DNA of 64,000 bases from Chloroflexus islandicus (GTDB taxonomy: Bacteria > Chloroflexota > Chloroflexia > Chloroflexales > Chloroflexaceae): assembly GCF_001650695.1 (NCBI RefSeq), contig NZ_LWQS01000036.1, positions 1 through 64,000 on the forward strand, given 5' to 3'. This document shows positions 1 through 8,799 of this stretch, piece by piece. Each line of letters opens with the position of its first letter. Within the stretch, counting starts at the first letter, position 1. Position numbers and translations under genes: made by a program. A model generated the notes under the pieces. It did not search any database. It was given only the letters and a program-made list of their open reading frames with translations, and was not told the DNA's origin.

Positions 1-59
1 ACCCGCCCGCACCGCTGGCATCCGACGACCGCTTCTCGCCGCAGGAGGTGAGCCGATGA
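1..59 (+). CDS. C-terminal tail of an unidentified protein (partial)
   Basis: Reading from base 3, an open frame encodes a non-repetitive tail (PPAPLASDDRFSPQEVSR) that stops with TGA at 57-59, just before the repeat island. The gene starts outside the window. The composition looks like protein, but a second frame is also open here, so this is only a plausible gene end. Confidence 0.3.
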   Translation, partial: PPAPLASDDRFSPQEVSR

Positions 60-505
60 AATACCTACCCCCGAAAGAGGCTGGGAGGGGGGCCTCATTT
101 CCAGTCCCCATCCCTTGCCCCTCCCCCGGAGGGGGGTGTTGCCCCCACCCCTTGCCCCTCTCACGCTGGGGGAGGGGTGTCAGACTCCTCCCCCCAGCGG
201 GGGGAGGCTGGGAGGGGGGCCTCATTTCCAGCCCCCATCCCTTGCCCCTCCCCCGCTTTGAGGGACGGACAGAACACTTGGTTGAGTACAACTGTTGATC
301 GCTATGCAATACCTCAACGCTCGATTCTCCGCTCCCCTCTCCCGCGCCAGTGGGAGAGGGGCTGGGGGTGAGGGCCAGCAGCCCGCGCAGCGGGCTTCGT
401 AAGCCTAGCCCGGCCCTTCAGGGCCGGGTACCGGACAGATGTTCTGTCCGTCCTTGAACCCGCTGGGGGAGGGGAGGCTGTTTACTCTCCCTGCAATAGA
501 AGACA
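60..505. repeat. GC-rich intergenic repeat island (family B)
   Basis: No gene is visible. A segment of about 50 bp containing GGCTGGGAGGGGGGCCTC is repeated directly at about 77-127 and 204-254 (offset 127). At about 335-450 lies the family B composite: a CCCCTCTCCCGC...GTGGGAGAGGGG stem, then AGCCCGCGCAGCGGGCT, then GCCCGGCCCTTCAGGGCCGGG-type stem. The same composite recurs at about 21.64, 26.77, 34.05 (reverse) and 53.99 kb. Open frames here are by-products of the repeats. Confidence 0.8.
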
Positions 506-1198
506 CTACGGCGCCAGCGTCAGCAAGAGCGGTTCAAACCGCCCCTGCTTCCAGCGGCCAATAGCATCAACGTAGCCAAAGCGAGCGGCGCCGCTGGCCT
601 GCAAGCGTTCGAGCAGGGCTTGATCACGCTCGCCATAGAGGAGTTTGACTTGGCGCGCCGTCGTAGCCGGCACCCCGCCGGGGCCGATCTCTTCGACGAG
701 CAGGCTCGCGCCGGTAGCAACAATCAGCGCTGCCCGCAGCCGCACCACTTGCCCTTCATAGCGGGTATCGCTCAGCAAGTCCGCCAGAGCAACCGTTTCC
801 GGCGTAAACGGTTGCAGGCGCGGCGAAACCAGCGCGTGCAGCCATACCCCTCCCGGCCCATATTGGCCGGCAGGCTGCCAATCTCCCTGCGCGATGACCA
901 TCCCGTATTGCACATTACCGGCTGTACTCAACCCCAAATTGGCGGGTATATCAACTTCACCGAGCCACACTTGCTGTTCAGGAGGTTCCAAGGGGACCGG
1001 GGGATCGGTGCTGGCACTGAGACTGCTGACTAACCGCGCCCCTTGTTGGTCACGGTACAAGAAGGCGACCATCTGTTGCGGGCCGCGCGCTGCGGTTAAG
1101 GCTAAGTCGGCAGGTAACGGCAACCGGAGCGCCGCCCCACATGCGCTCAACCACAACAACCACAAGGAGATGAAGAATGCGAACAAACGTTTGCTCAT
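506..1198 (-). CDS. Putative lipoprotein of unknown function
   Basis: A 230-residue product. The chosen ATG (1198) follows GAGAGGCGTG, a good ribosome site, and gives a classical lipoprotein signal: MSKRLFAFF, a hydrophobic stretch, then the lipobox LSAC at about residues 15-18. A longer frame reaches 1240 but places the signal peptide internally. The rest is soluble, with proline/glycine-rich beta-type sequence and no motif that I recognise. It probably sits on the outer face of the cytoplasmic membrane. It is divergent from the HMG-CoA reductase gene; function unknown. Confidence 0.7.
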   Translation of the reverse strand: MSKRLFAFFISLWLLWLSACGAALRLPLPADLALTAARGPQQMVAFLYRDQQGARLVSSLSASTDPPVPLEPPEQQVWLGEVDIPANLGLSTAGNVQYGMVIAQGDWQPAGQYGPGGVWLHALVSPRLQPFTPETVALADLLSDTRYEGQVVRLRAALIVATGASLLVEEIGPGGVPATTARQVKLLYGERDQALLERLQASGAARFGYVDAIGRWKQGRFEPLLLTLAP

Positions 1199-1371
1199 CA
1201 CGCCTCTCATTGTACCACAACTGGCGTTCACCGCGCTCAAATCCTCTCATGACAGCCCTCAGACAGGCTCATGATAGGTTTTGACAGTTGTTTTCAACCA
1301 TCTTTGACGGCGATCGTGGTATCGTAGAAAGCGGAGATTGAAGATATTCTGAGATAAGGAGGAGTCCTCGC

Positions 1372-2694
1372 ATGGGGACCAAGAACTCTCGCCTACAAGG
1401 TTTCTACCAACTCAATCCGTTCGAGCGACTTCAGATGGTCAAATCTTTCGACGGACTGGTTGATGAAGATTTGCGCGCGCTGCACGGCGGCAGCGGCGGC
1501 GCTTTGACGATTGAGCGCGCCGATAAAATGATTGAGAATGTAGTTGGCACGTACAACCTGCCGCTGGGCATTGCCACCAACTTCCGCATTAATGGGCGCG
1601 ATTACTTGATCCCGATGGTGGTGGAAGAGCCATCAATCGTGGCTGGCGCGAGCTATGCCGCCCGCATGGTGCGTGATGGCGGCGGGTTTGAGACCAGCAG
1701 CACCGAACCGTTGATGATCGGACAGGTGCAGTTGGTGCATGTCGCCGACCCCGATCAGGCGCGCCAGACGATCCTTGCCCGCAAGGAAGAGATTTTGGCG
1801 CTCGCCAATGCTCAGAGCCGTTCGCTAGTGACGCTCGGCGGCGGCGCGCGTGATGTTGAGGTGCGCTTCTTCCCCACCAGCCCGATGGGGCCGATGCTGG
1901 TGGTGCATCTAATTGTCGATTGCCGCGACGCGATGGGAGCCAACGCGGTCAACACTATGGCCGAAGCGGTGGCACCGCTGCTGGCCGAGATGACTGGCGG
2001 CAAGGTCTATCTGCGCATCCTCTCGAATCTGACCGACCGCCGGCTGGCCCGCGCCCGCTGCGTGGTGCCGGCAGCCTCGCTGGCCCGCGATGGCCTCAGC
2101 GGCGAAGAGGTGGTGGAGGGCATTCTCTGGGCCTACGCCTTTGCCGCAGTTGACCCCTACCGGGCCGCGACGCACAACAAAGGCATTATGAACGGCATTG
2201 ACCCGGTGCTGGTCGCAACCGGCAACGACTGGCGCGCCGTCGAAGCGGGTGCGCATGCCTACGCCAGCCGCAACGGTCACTATACCTCACTCTCGCACTG
2301 GGAGCGCGATGAGCATGGCAATCTGGTAGGCACCCTCGAAATGCCGCTCTCGGTCGGGATTGTCGGCGGCGCCACCAAAGTGCATCCGACTGCACAGGCG
2401 GCGCTCAAGCTGCTCGGCGTGCGCAGCGCCAACGAACTGGCCGAGGTCTGCGTGGCTGCCGGCTTGGCCAACAACCTCGCTGCGATGCGCGCACTGGCAT
2501 GTGAAGGCATCCAGCAGGGCCACATGGGTCTGCACGCCCGCCAGATTGCGATGGCTGCTGGCGCTTCCGGCACGCTGGTCGATGAAGTCGCCCGCCGGAT
2601 GGTGGCCGAACGCAATATCAAGCTGGCTCGTGCCGAAGAGATTATTGCCGAACTCGAAGGCCGGACTGTCGCCGGCGACCCCGCCAAGAACTAA
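1372..2694 (+). CDS. mvaA: Hydroxymethylglutaryl-CoA reductase (class II type)
   Basis: Interconverts HMG-CoA and mevalonate with a nicotinamide cofactor, in the cytoplasm. The 440-residue soluble form lacks the membrane anchor of eukaryotic enzymes and has class II hallmarks: [10 protein letters not shown] at 85-94 (catalytic Glu 86), [11 protein letters not shown] at 186-196, [13 protein letters not shown] at 268-280 (catalytic Lys 270 and Asp 277) and QGHMGLHA at 382-389 (catalytic His 384). The ATG follows AAGGAGGAG. Downstream HMG-CoA synthase makes a biosynthetic mevalonate role likely, although characterised class II enzymes such as that of Pseudomonas mevalonii are degradative. Chloroflexus is known to make isoprenoids from mevalonate. 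Confidence 0.95.
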   Translation: MGTKNSRLQGFYQLNPFERLQMVKSFDGLVDEDLRALHGGSGGALTIERADKMIENVVGTYNLPLGIATNFRINGRDYLIPMVVEEPSIVAGASYAARMVRDGGGFETSSTEPLMIGQVQLVHVADPDQARQTILARKEEILALANAQSRSLVTLGGGARDVEVRFFPTSPMGPMLVVHLIVDCRDAMGANAVNTMAEAVAPLLAEMTGGKVYLRILSNLTDRRLARARCVVPAASLARDGLSGEEVVEGILWAYAFAAVDPYRAATHNKGIMNGIDPVLVATGNDWRAVEAGAHAYASRNGHYTSLSHWERDEHGNLVGTLEMPLSVGIVGGATKVHPTAQAALKLLGVRSANELAEVCVAAGLANNLAAMRALACEGIQQGHMGLHARQIAMAAGASGTLVDEVARRMVAERNIKLARAEEIIAELEGRTVAGDPAKN

Positions 2695-2706
2695 CACCTA
2701 AACTTC

Positions 2707-2739
2707 CGGCGGCCTGTCTCAACGACGAACAGGCCGCCG
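2707..2739 (+). terminator. Intergenic hairpin after mvaA
   Basis: CGGCGGCCTG (2707-2716) pairs perfectly with CAGGCCGCCG (2730-2739) around a 13-base loop, 12 bases past the mvaA stop. There is no T-run immediately after it, so it may be a weak terminator or an mRNA 3' stabiliser. The 2740-2905 stretch holds further small inverted repeats and no gene. Confidence 0.4.
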
Positions 2740-2905
2740 CTAGCGTTGCCTACCCGCGAACGATACTTCGCGTTGGAGCGAGGGTTTTTGTCTTCCAAAC
2801 AAGGAGTGGAGCTGTTTGGCAGCCGCCTGCTGCCGATCTGCGGTTCGTCGCTGTGCGACGAGCATCGTTTGGTGCGCTTTGCGCCAAGAGAGCGGAGCAT
2901 CATCT

Positions 2906-3955
2906 ATGATGAAACCTCAGCAACCCGTTGGCATCATCGGCTATGGTGTGTACATCCCGCGCTACCGGATCGCGGCCCGCGAGATTGCCCGCATCTGGAC
3001 CGATGGCCAAAACGGGGTGCCGGTGGAGGCCAAGAGCGTCCCCGGCCCCGATGAAGACACGATCACGATGTCAATCGAAGCGGCGCGCAATGCGCTGGCC
3101 CGCGCCGCCATTCCTGCCGCCGATCTCGGCGCAGTCTGGGTCGGCAGCGAAAGTCACCCTTACAGCGTCAAACCATCGGGCACGGTCGTGGCCGAAGCGC
3201 TCGGCGCCGGCCCGTGGGTCAGCGCCGCCGACTGGGAGTTCGCCTGCAAGGCTGGCTCGGAAGCGTTAACGGCGGCGATGGCGTTGGTCGGTAGCGGGAT
3301 GCAGCGCTATGCGCTGGCGATCGGCGCCGATACGGCGCAAGGCCGGCCCGGCGACGCGCTGGAATATACCGCCTCCGCCGGCGCGGCAGCGTTGATCGTT
3401 GGCCCCGCCGAGCAGGCGTTAGCCACGATTGACGCGACCCTCTCGTATGTCACCGATACGCCTGACTTCTACCGCCGCGCCGACCGGCCTTATCCGGTGC
3501 ATGGCAATCGCTTCACCGGCGAGCCGGCCTATTTCCACCAGATCCAATCGGCGGCGAGCGAATTGTTGCGCCAACTGAATCGCACTGCTGCCGACTTTAC
3601 CTACGCTGTCTTCCACCAACCCAATGCCAAATTCCCACAAGCGGTCGCCAAGCGGCTCGGCTTTACCGACGCTCAAATCGCGCCGGGATTGCTCAGCCCG
3701 CAGATCGGCAACACCTATTCGGGGGCGGCGCTGGTTGGGCTATGCGCCATTCTCGACGTGGCGAAACCGGGTGACACCATCTTCGTGACCAGCTACGGCA
3801 GCGGGGCCGGTTCTGACGCCTACGCCCTCACCGTCACCGACGCGATCCTTGAGCGGCGCGAGCGCGCGCCCTTGACCGCGGCCTACCTCAAGCGCGCCGT
3901 GATGATCGATTACGCGATCTATGCCAAGTGGCGCGGAAAGTTGGTGATGGGGTGA
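2906..3955 (+). CDS. Hydroxymethylglutaryl-CoA synthase, archaeal-like type
   Basis: Condenses acetyl-CoA with acetoacetyl-CoA to HMG-CoA. The 349-residue product belongs to the thiolase-fold family in the short archaeal form. All expected catalytic residues are present: Glu 82 in GSES, nucleophile Cys 114 in EFACKAGSEA, His 237 in FHQPNAKFP; GNTYSG follows near the C-terminus. The frame is open back to 2816, but that stretch is unlike the family and the conserved N-terminus (VGIIGYGVYIPRYRI) begins just after the ATGATG pair at 2906, so this start was chosen. It is followed by a thiolase-like gene and later a DUF35 gene, the same trio that forms the archaeal HMG-CoA synthase complex. Confidence 0.92.
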   Translation: MMKPQQPVGIIGYGVYIPRYRIAAREIARIWTDGQNGVPVEAKSVPGPDEDTITMSIEAARNALARAAIPAADLGAVWVGSESHPYSVKPSGTVVAEALGAGPWVSAADWEFACKAGSEALTAAMALVGSGMQRYALAIGADTAQGRPGDALEYTASAGAAALIVGPAEQALATIDATLSYVTDTPDFYRRADRPYPVHGNRFTGEPAYFHQIQSAASELLRQLNRTAADFTYAVFHQPNAKFPQAVAKRLGFTDAQIAPGLLSPQIGNTYSGAALVGLCAILDVAKPGDTIFVTSYGSGAGSDAYALTVTDAILERRERAPLTAAYLKRAVMIDYAIYAKWRGKLVMG

Positions 3956-4106
3956 AGGGAGCGCATGCAGTTCTGCCCCTATCCCCTCTCGCCAAACGTT
4001 CTCTCGTCACGTAGAGCAAGGACACGCACCAAGAGGATCGAACCCCTTCACTTCCTCAAACGCACCCAAGAGGAATGAAGGTCATCGCTACGATGAAGGA
4101 GTCGTT

Positions 4107-5273
4107 ATGACCAACGTCTATATTGCCGGCATGGGCGCGACCGCCATCGGCGAGCATTACGGGCGTGATCTGGCCGATCTGGCCAGTGAAGCGGCGCGGC
4201 TGGCGCTGGCCAGCGCGCCGGGGATTGCGCCGCATCAGATCGGCGCGCTCTATGTGGGTAGCGCCTACAGCGAAGAATTGTACGGGCAAGGCCAGCTTGG
4301 CGCATATCTGGCCAACGTGCTCGGCTTATCGCCAGCGATTCCAGCCCTCCGTATCGAAGCTGCCGGCGCTAGCAGCGCGTTGGCGCTCTACCAAGCGGTG
4401 CAAGCGGTGCAAAACGGTTTGCCGCTGGCCTTGGTGATTGGGGTCGAAAAGGTCACTGATCACCTCGAAGACGCGATCGAGGCCGCGCAAGCAATGGCCG
4501 CCGACAGCAACGAGGAAGCGTTGCACGGCGTCACCCTTACTGCGCAGTGGGCAATGCTGATGCGGCGCTATCTGCACGAGTACGGCTACACCGCGGACGC
4601 TTTCGCGCCGTTCCCGATCAATGCCCATGCCAACGGGGCGAAAAATCCGCTCGCGCTCTACCGGTTTGCGATTGACGCCAACAAGTATCGCAAAGCGGCG
4701 ATGGTGGCCTCGCCGCTCAACCTGCTCGATTGCAGCACGCTGGCCGACGGCGCTGCCGCCCTCCTCATCGCTGGCGAGCAGTTGGCCCGCGAACTTGACG
4801 GCCCGCGCATCCGCATCGCCGGGTCGGCGGTTGCCACCGACACCCCAGCGTTGCACCGCCGGCGCAACCCGCTCGAACTCAGCGCCGCCCGTGCCAGTGC
4901 CCACATCGCGCTAGGCCGCGCCCACCTCGGCGTCGGCGATGTGCATGTCTGGGAGCTGACCGACCCGCACGGCATTGCCGCAACCTTGGCGCTGGAAGCG
5001 ATTGGCTGTTACGAACCCGGCACGGCCCCGCGCCACGCTGCCGAAGGCGCGATCACACCCACCGGCAAAACACCGATTGCTACCGCCGGCGGCTACAAAG
5101 CGCGCGGCGATGTGGGTGGGGCTAGCGGCATCTACCAAGTGATTGAGATCGCCCGCCAACTCAGCGGTACGGCAGGGGCTACCCAAGTCGCCCATGCCCG
5201 CATCGGCTTGGCCCAATCGCTTGGCGGGATCGGCGCCACCGCGGTGAGCCATGTTCTGATTCGCGAATCGTAA
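4107..5273 (+). CDS. Thiolase-fold protein lacking canonical catalytic residues
   Basis: 388 residues with the overall archaeal/SCP-x thiolase layout. The expected nucleophile motif EAACASG reads IEAAGASS (83-90), so Gly 87 (codon GGC, 4365-4367) replaces Cys. The HDxF motif reads ELTDP (283-287). The GHPxGATG motif reads GDVGGASG (334-341), putting Asp 335 where His is expected. The fold-type glycines are kept (SLGGIGA, 371-377) and the frame is intact, so this is not a decayed gene. In archaea the equivalent subunit makes acetoacetyl-CoA and channels it to HMG-CoA synthase; here a structural or acyl-CoA-binding role is more likely. A catalytic thiolase would have to be encoded elsewhere. 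The ATG has a nearby GAAGGAG. Confidence 0.85.
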   Translation: MTNVYIAGMGATAIGEHYGRDLADLASEAARLALASAPGIAPHQIGALYVGSAYSEELYGQGQLGAYLANVLGLSPAIPALRIEAAGASSALALYQAVQAVQNGLPLALVIGVEKVTDHLEDAIEAAQAMAADSNEEALHGVTLTAQWAMLMRRYLHEYGYTADAFAPFPINAHANGAKNPLALYRFAIDANKYRKAAMVASPLNLLDCSTLADGAAALLIAGEQLARELDGPRIRIAGSAVATDTPALHRRRNPLELSAARASAHIALGRAHLGVGDVHVWELTDPHGIAATLALEAIGCYEPGTAPRHAAEGAITPTGKTPIATAGGYKARGDVGGASGIYQVIEIARQLSGTAGATQVAHARIGLAQSLGGIGATAVSHVLIRES

Positions 5274-5283
5274 GCGAAACCCC

Positions 5284-5312
5284 TTTACGCAGGTAGTTGC
5301 GTGCGGTACAAT
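5284..5312 (+). promoter_or_regulatory. Putative sigma70-type promoter for the Yip1-DUF35 pair
   Basis: TTTACG (5284-5289), a 17-base spacer and TACAAT (5307-5312) lie 43 bases upstream of the next start codon. This suggests that the last two genes of the mevalonate group can be transcribed independently. Confidence 0.45.
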
Positions 5313-5355
5313 AAGGCTGTTTTCCGCCTTCTTGTAACCACAAAGGAGCATTCCT

Positions 5356-5988
5356 GTGATTCAGGAAATGATCAACGGCAGTATTGCAGTCCTTACTAAA
5401 CCGTCCGCACAAACGTTCGAGCAGCACGAGCGCGATAATCTGGTGTGGGCCTTGATCTACGCAGTCATTGCCAGTGTGATCAATGGCATCCTTACCGCCA
5501 TCACATGGCCTTTGCGCGTGGGGCAAATCCGCGCACAGCTAGAGGCGCAAAACGTGCCCCCCGACCTGATCGAGACGACGCTCGCCCAGCAGGGTAATAT
5601 CATCAACCTTGTCCTCGGCGGCATTTTTAACACCATTATCGGCTCGCTGATTATTTGGGGGATCATCTATCTGCTTGGCCGCGCCTTTGGCGGCACCGGC
5701 AGCTTCGGCGAGCTCGCGTGGGGGATTTCGCTCTTCTCGTCACCGTTGTCAGTAGCACAGACCATTGCCGGCGCCATCCCCTTCATTGGCGGGGTCATTT
5801 CGCTGGCACTATCATTGTACGGTGTCTACTTGGTCTATCTGGCCATTCAGTCAGGCATGAATCTGCCAGCGCAGAAGGCGCTCTACGTTGCCATCATTCT
5901 GGCCGTCATCGCCATTATCTTTGTCTGCGTGACGGCAGGACTCATAGCGGCTGTCAGTCTTGCCCTTGGTGGAGGTTTTGCACCATGA
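5356..5988 (+). CDS. Yip1-family-like integral membrane protein
   Basis: 210 residues with about five hydrophobic segments (roughly 35-52, 85-107, 118-140, 142-162 and 175-200). This and a soluble N-terminus beginning MIQEMINGSIAVLTKPS resemble bacterial Yip1/YIF1-domain proteins, whose function is not settled. The start is GTG behind AAAGGAG. The stop overlaps the DUF35 start (ATGA), so the two are translationally coupled. Why a membrane protein is placed inside the HMG-CoA synthase group is unknown; it might tether the complex, which is speculation. Confidence 0.65.
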   Translation: MIQEMINGSIAVLTKPSAQTFEQHERDNLVWALIYAVIASVINGILTAITWPLRVGQIRAQLEAQNVPPDLIETTLAQQGNIINLVLGGIFNTIIGSLIIWGIIYLLGRAFGGTGSFGELAWGISLFSSPLSVAQTIAGAIPFIGGVISLALSLYGVYLVYLAIQSGMNLPAQKALYVAIILAVIAIIFVCVTAGLIAAVSLALGGGFAP

Positions 5989-6380
5989 ACATTGCTCGAC
6001 ACTGGCGGGAACGCACCACCCGCTACCGGCTGGAGGGGCAGCGCCATCGCCGCACCGGCGAGGTGCGCTTCCCGGCCCAGCCGCCAACCCTCGATGAAGA
6101 CCCGAACGATTGGGAACCGTACCAGCTCAGCGGGCGCGGCGAGATCTATAGCTTCAGCGTGATCCGCCAAGCGCCGTCGGGGTACGAAAGTCTCGGTCTC
6201 TACCCGGTAGCGCTGGTGCGGTTGGAGGAGGGACCACTCGTCACGGCCCAATTGACCGATTGCGATGAGGCTGATCTCGCGATCGGCATGCCGGTCGAGA
6301 TGGTCACTCGCCGGTTGATGGATACCGGTGAAGATGGGGTGTTGGTGTACGGGTACAAGTTCCGGCCTTGCGTGCAGTGA
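5985..6380 (+). CDS. DUF35 OB-fold protein without its zinc ribbon cysteines
   Basis: 131 residues resembling the DUF35 (acyl-CoA-associated OB-fold) family: an N-terminal helix and hairpin, then an OB-fold with GRGEIYSFSVIRQAP and a closing VLVYGYKFRP. In archaea this protein bridges thiolase and HMG-CoA synthase. The usual N-terminal rubredoxin-like ribbon has four cysteines; here that stretch (about 14-40, RYRLEGQRHRRTGEVRFPAQ) has none, and only two cysteines exist in the protein, both elsewhere. The start was placed at 5985 from the ATGA overlap with the previous gene; the longer upstream frame is a shadow. Confidence 0.75.
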   Translation: MNIARHWRERTTRYRLEGQRHRRTGEVRFPAQPPTLDEDPNDWEPYQLSGRGEIYSFSVIRQAPSGYESLGLYPVALVRLEEGPLVTAQLTDCDEADLAIGMPVEMVTRRLMDTGEDGVLVYGYKFRPCVQ

Positions 6381-6389
6381 CCGTAACGT

Positions 6390-6426
6390 CGCACGGCGGT
6401 GCAGTATCACCGCCGTGCGGTTCTTT
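6390..6426 (+). terminator. Rho-independent terminator after the DUF35 gene
   Basis: CGCACGGCGGTG pairs with CACCGCCGTGCG (12 bp perfect, six-base loop), followed by GTTCTTT. It lies between convergent genes. Confidence 0.8.
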
Positions 6427-6432
6427 AACTCA

Positions 6433-6855
6433 TTACGGCCCGACCACTGCCGGATAGCCGGCGGCCTTCCATGCCCGCATGCCGCCGGCAACGTTGACCG
6501 CTTCAAATCCGTGCGAACGGAGCAGATCACACGCTGCCGCACTGCGATTGCCTGACCGGCAGATGCAGACAATCGGCTTATCGGTGGGCAATTCGTTCAA
6601 CCGCTGCTCAAGTTCTTGCAGCGGGATGAGGGTTGCCTGCGCGACGCGCCCGTCTTGGACAAATTCCTGTGGCGTGCGCACATCCAGCAAGAAGAAATTC
6701 TCATTCTGATCGAGCATGGTCTTCAGCCGGGCCACGTTGATTTCTGCCGGCAGCTTGGCGGTTGTCGCCGGCGCGGTGGTCGTCGTGGTGGCCGGCCCGC
6801 AAGCGGCCAGCATTACGAACACCAAGAGGAATGCACTGATAAAGAAGCGTCGCAT
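6433..6855 (-). CDS. Rhodanese-domain lipoprotein
   Basis: 140 residues: lipoprotein signal MRRFFISAFLLVF with lipobox LAAC (lipidated Cys 19), a Thr/Ala-rich linker to about residue 35, then one rhodanese domain with active loop CRSGNRS (Cys 99). Such proteins carry sulfane sulfur on Cys; this one would act outside the cytoplasmic membrane. The ATG at 6855 is preferred over an in-frame TTG at 6870 because GAAAGG lies at the right distance upstream and the signal peptide then starts properly. It is last in the sulfur block, but a terminator-like hairpin separates it from SulP. Confidence 0.85.
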   Translation of the reverse strand: MRRFFISAFLLVFVMLAACGPATTTTTAPATTAKLPAEINVARLKTMLDQNENFFLLDVRTPQEFVQDGRVAQATLIPLQELEQRLNELPTDKPIVCICRSGNRSAAACDLLRSHGFEAVNVAGGMRAWKAAGYPAVVGP

Positions 6856-6900
6856 GGATTTGCCTTTCAAATCACAGGGCGGCGTAGCGCAGTGATTCCA

Positions 6901-6934
6901 CTATGGAGTGCGGCAGTTTTACTGCCGCACAGCG
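6901..6934. repeat. Family C palindromic repeat
   Basis: GTGCGGCAGT-TTT-ACTGCCGCAC stem, single copy, between the lipoprotein start and the SulP stop. The same unit occurs at about 12.98, 18.31, 18.52, 20.6, 25.65-25.8, 39.61 and 39.79 kb. Confidence 0.75.
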
Positions 6935-6964
6935 CTATCCACCTTCTTCACACCGCTTATTATT

Positions 6965-6998
6965 AAAAGCGCGTTCCCCTGCGGACGCAGGGGACGCG
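6965..6998 (-). terminator. Probable terminator after the SulP gene
   Basis: On the minus strand CGCGTCCCCTGC and GCAGGGGAACGCG pair around GTCC with one bulged base, followed by CTTTTAATAAT. It lies about 25 bases past the SulP stop. Confidence 0.65.
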
Positions 6999-7023
6999 AC
7001 CCCAACCCATTTGCTATTCTATG

Positions 7024-8790
7024 TCAATCCCGGCACCCCAACGCCAGCATTGCAGCATGGGTCGTCATGTGAATGTGATCGTGGCCGATCTTATCGAGCA
7101 ACTCCGACTGCTTGAGCCGATCCATGACCGGCCCCTTAATATCGGCCAGATGGAACTCGACCCCAGCGTCGCGCAGCTCGTCGATCAGGTGATCGAGGGT
7201 ATGCAAGGCGCTCGAGTCGATGAAGTTGATGGCTGAACCGATCAGCACGAGATGCTTCACTTCGGGCCGTTCCGCCACAATCCGCAGCAATGCCTGCTCG
7301 AGGTAGCGGGTATTCGCGAAGTAGAGACTCTCGTCAACCCGCACCGCTACCACATGCGGCCACGTCTTCACCTGATGACGCTCGACGTTGCGGTAGACTT
7401 CGCTATCCCCCAACCGGCCCACAATCGCGATATGCGGGCGGCTGGTGCGCCAGAGGTACAATACCAGCGCCGAGGCTACGCCGGCGAAGATGCCGGTCTC
7501 GATGCCAAGCACGAGCACGGCGACGAAGGTGATGAGCCACGTGAAGGCATCGCCGCGGTTGGTGCGCCAGATCCGCTGCGGCTCACGCAGATCGACCAAC
7601 CCGATCACCGCAACGATCACAGTCGCGGCCAATACCGCCTGCGGCAAGTAGTAGAAGATCGGGGTGAAGAAGAGCAAGATCAGGGCGATGCCGGCAGCGG
7701 TAATCAGCGACGCCAAACCGGTAATCGCGCCAGCCTGCGCATTGACCACCGAGCGGGCGAAACCGCCGGTCACCGGATAGCCACTGAAGAAGCTGGCCGC
7801 AATATTGGCCCCGCCTAGCGCGACCAATTCCTGATCGGGATCGATCGCTTGCCGGCGCTTGCTAGCCAGCGCCTTCGCCACCGCAATCGATTCAACCACG
7901 CTGACCAGCACGATGGTCAGCGCCGTCGGCAAGAGCGCCTGTGCATCGGCCATCGTCATCGCGGGCGTGCTCAGCGGCGACAAGCCGGGCGGAATCGCGC
8001 CAACCACCGCCACTTTCGCCGTCTGATCAAGCTGGAAACCTTGCGCGATCACAATCCCCAGAATCACCGCTAGCAGCGGCGCGCCGCTCACAATCAGGGT
8101 AACGGCGAGCGGTGGCAACCCGGCCCGCCGTAGCAGCGGGCGCAACCCCTGCCGGAAGAAGAGCAGCAGGGCAATGCTACCCAGACCGATCGCCAGCGTC
8201 ACAAGATTGGTCTGGCCCAAGCCGGCAATCGCCTGCGCAATTGTATCGTGCAGGTGTTCGCCGCCAATCCGGTAGCCAAGAATATATTTCAACTGACCCA
8301 CGGCAATAATCAACGCCGAGGCGCTGGTAAAAGCCGCCAATACCGGGTGCGAGATGAAATTAAGGATCACACCCAGCCGCAGCACGCCGAGCAGCAGCTT
8401 GATCACGCCAACCATAAAGGCCAGCAAGAGCACCAATTGAATATAGCGTTCACTGCCCGGCGTCGCCAGCGAACTGACCCCGCTAAAGACCAGCAGTGAG
8501 GTAATGGCTACTGGCCCTACCGACAATTGCCCAGAGGTGCCTAGGAGCGCATAGACGATCAACGGCGCTACCGAGGCGTAGAGGCCGATCTGCGGGGGCA
8601 GACCGGCCAACTGCGCGTAGGCCATGCTCTGGGGAATGAGCATGATAGCGGTGACAATGCCTGCCACTACGTCGCTGGGCAAATGCTCCCGCTGGTAGCG
8701 GCGCAGCCAGTTCAGAAACGGCAGATAACGGTAGAGCGTCGCCAGCAAAGCGGCTTGAATACCGGGCTGGCGAGCAGAAACGGGCGCCAT
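7024..8790 (-). CDS. SulP-family anion permease with STAS domain
   Basis: 588 residues. The N-terminal two thirds is a SulP transporter with 10-14 membrane segments and the family signature region near the start (AIMLIPQSMAYAQLAGLPPQIGLYAS, quoted only as positions about 48-75). The C-terminal third (about 450-580) is a cytoplasmic STAS domain (VDESLYFANTRYLEQAL...INFIDSSALHTLDHL). The family moves sulfate, bicarbonate or other anions with cations or in exchange. Its position nine bases after the DUF442 gene in a sulfur block makes sulfate or sulfite-type substrates plausible; bicarbonate cannot be excluded. The start follows CTAGGGGGACACT. Confidence 0.92.
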   Translation of the reverse strand: MAPVSARQPGIQAALLATLYRYLPFLNWLRRYQREHLPSDVVAGIVTAIMLIPQSMAYAQLAGLPPQIGLYASVAPLIVYALLGTSGQLSVGPVAITSLLVFSGVSSLATPGSERYIQLVLLLAFMVGVIKLLLGVLRLGVILNFISHPVLAAFTSASALIIAVGQLKYILGYRIGGEHLHDTIAQAIAGLGQTNLVTLAIGLGSIALLLFFRQGLRPLLRRAGLPPLAVTLIVSGAPLLAVILGIVIAQGFQLDQTAKVAVVGAIPPGLSPLSTPAMTMADAQALLPTALTIVLVSVVESIAVAKALASKRRQAIDPDQELVALGGANIAASFFSGYPVTGGFARSVVNAQAGAITGLASLITAAGIALILLFFTPIFYYLPQAVLAATVIVAVIGLVDLREPQRIWRTNRGDAFTWLITFVAVLVLGIETGIFAGVASALVLYLWRTSRPHIAIVGRLGDSEVYRNVERHQVKTWPHVVAVRVDESLYFANTRYLEQALLRIVAERPEVKHLVLIGSAINFIDSSALHTLDHLIDELRDAGVEFHLADIKGPVMDRLKQSELLDKIGHDHIHMTTHAAMLALGCRD

Positions 8791-8799
8791 AGTGTCCCC

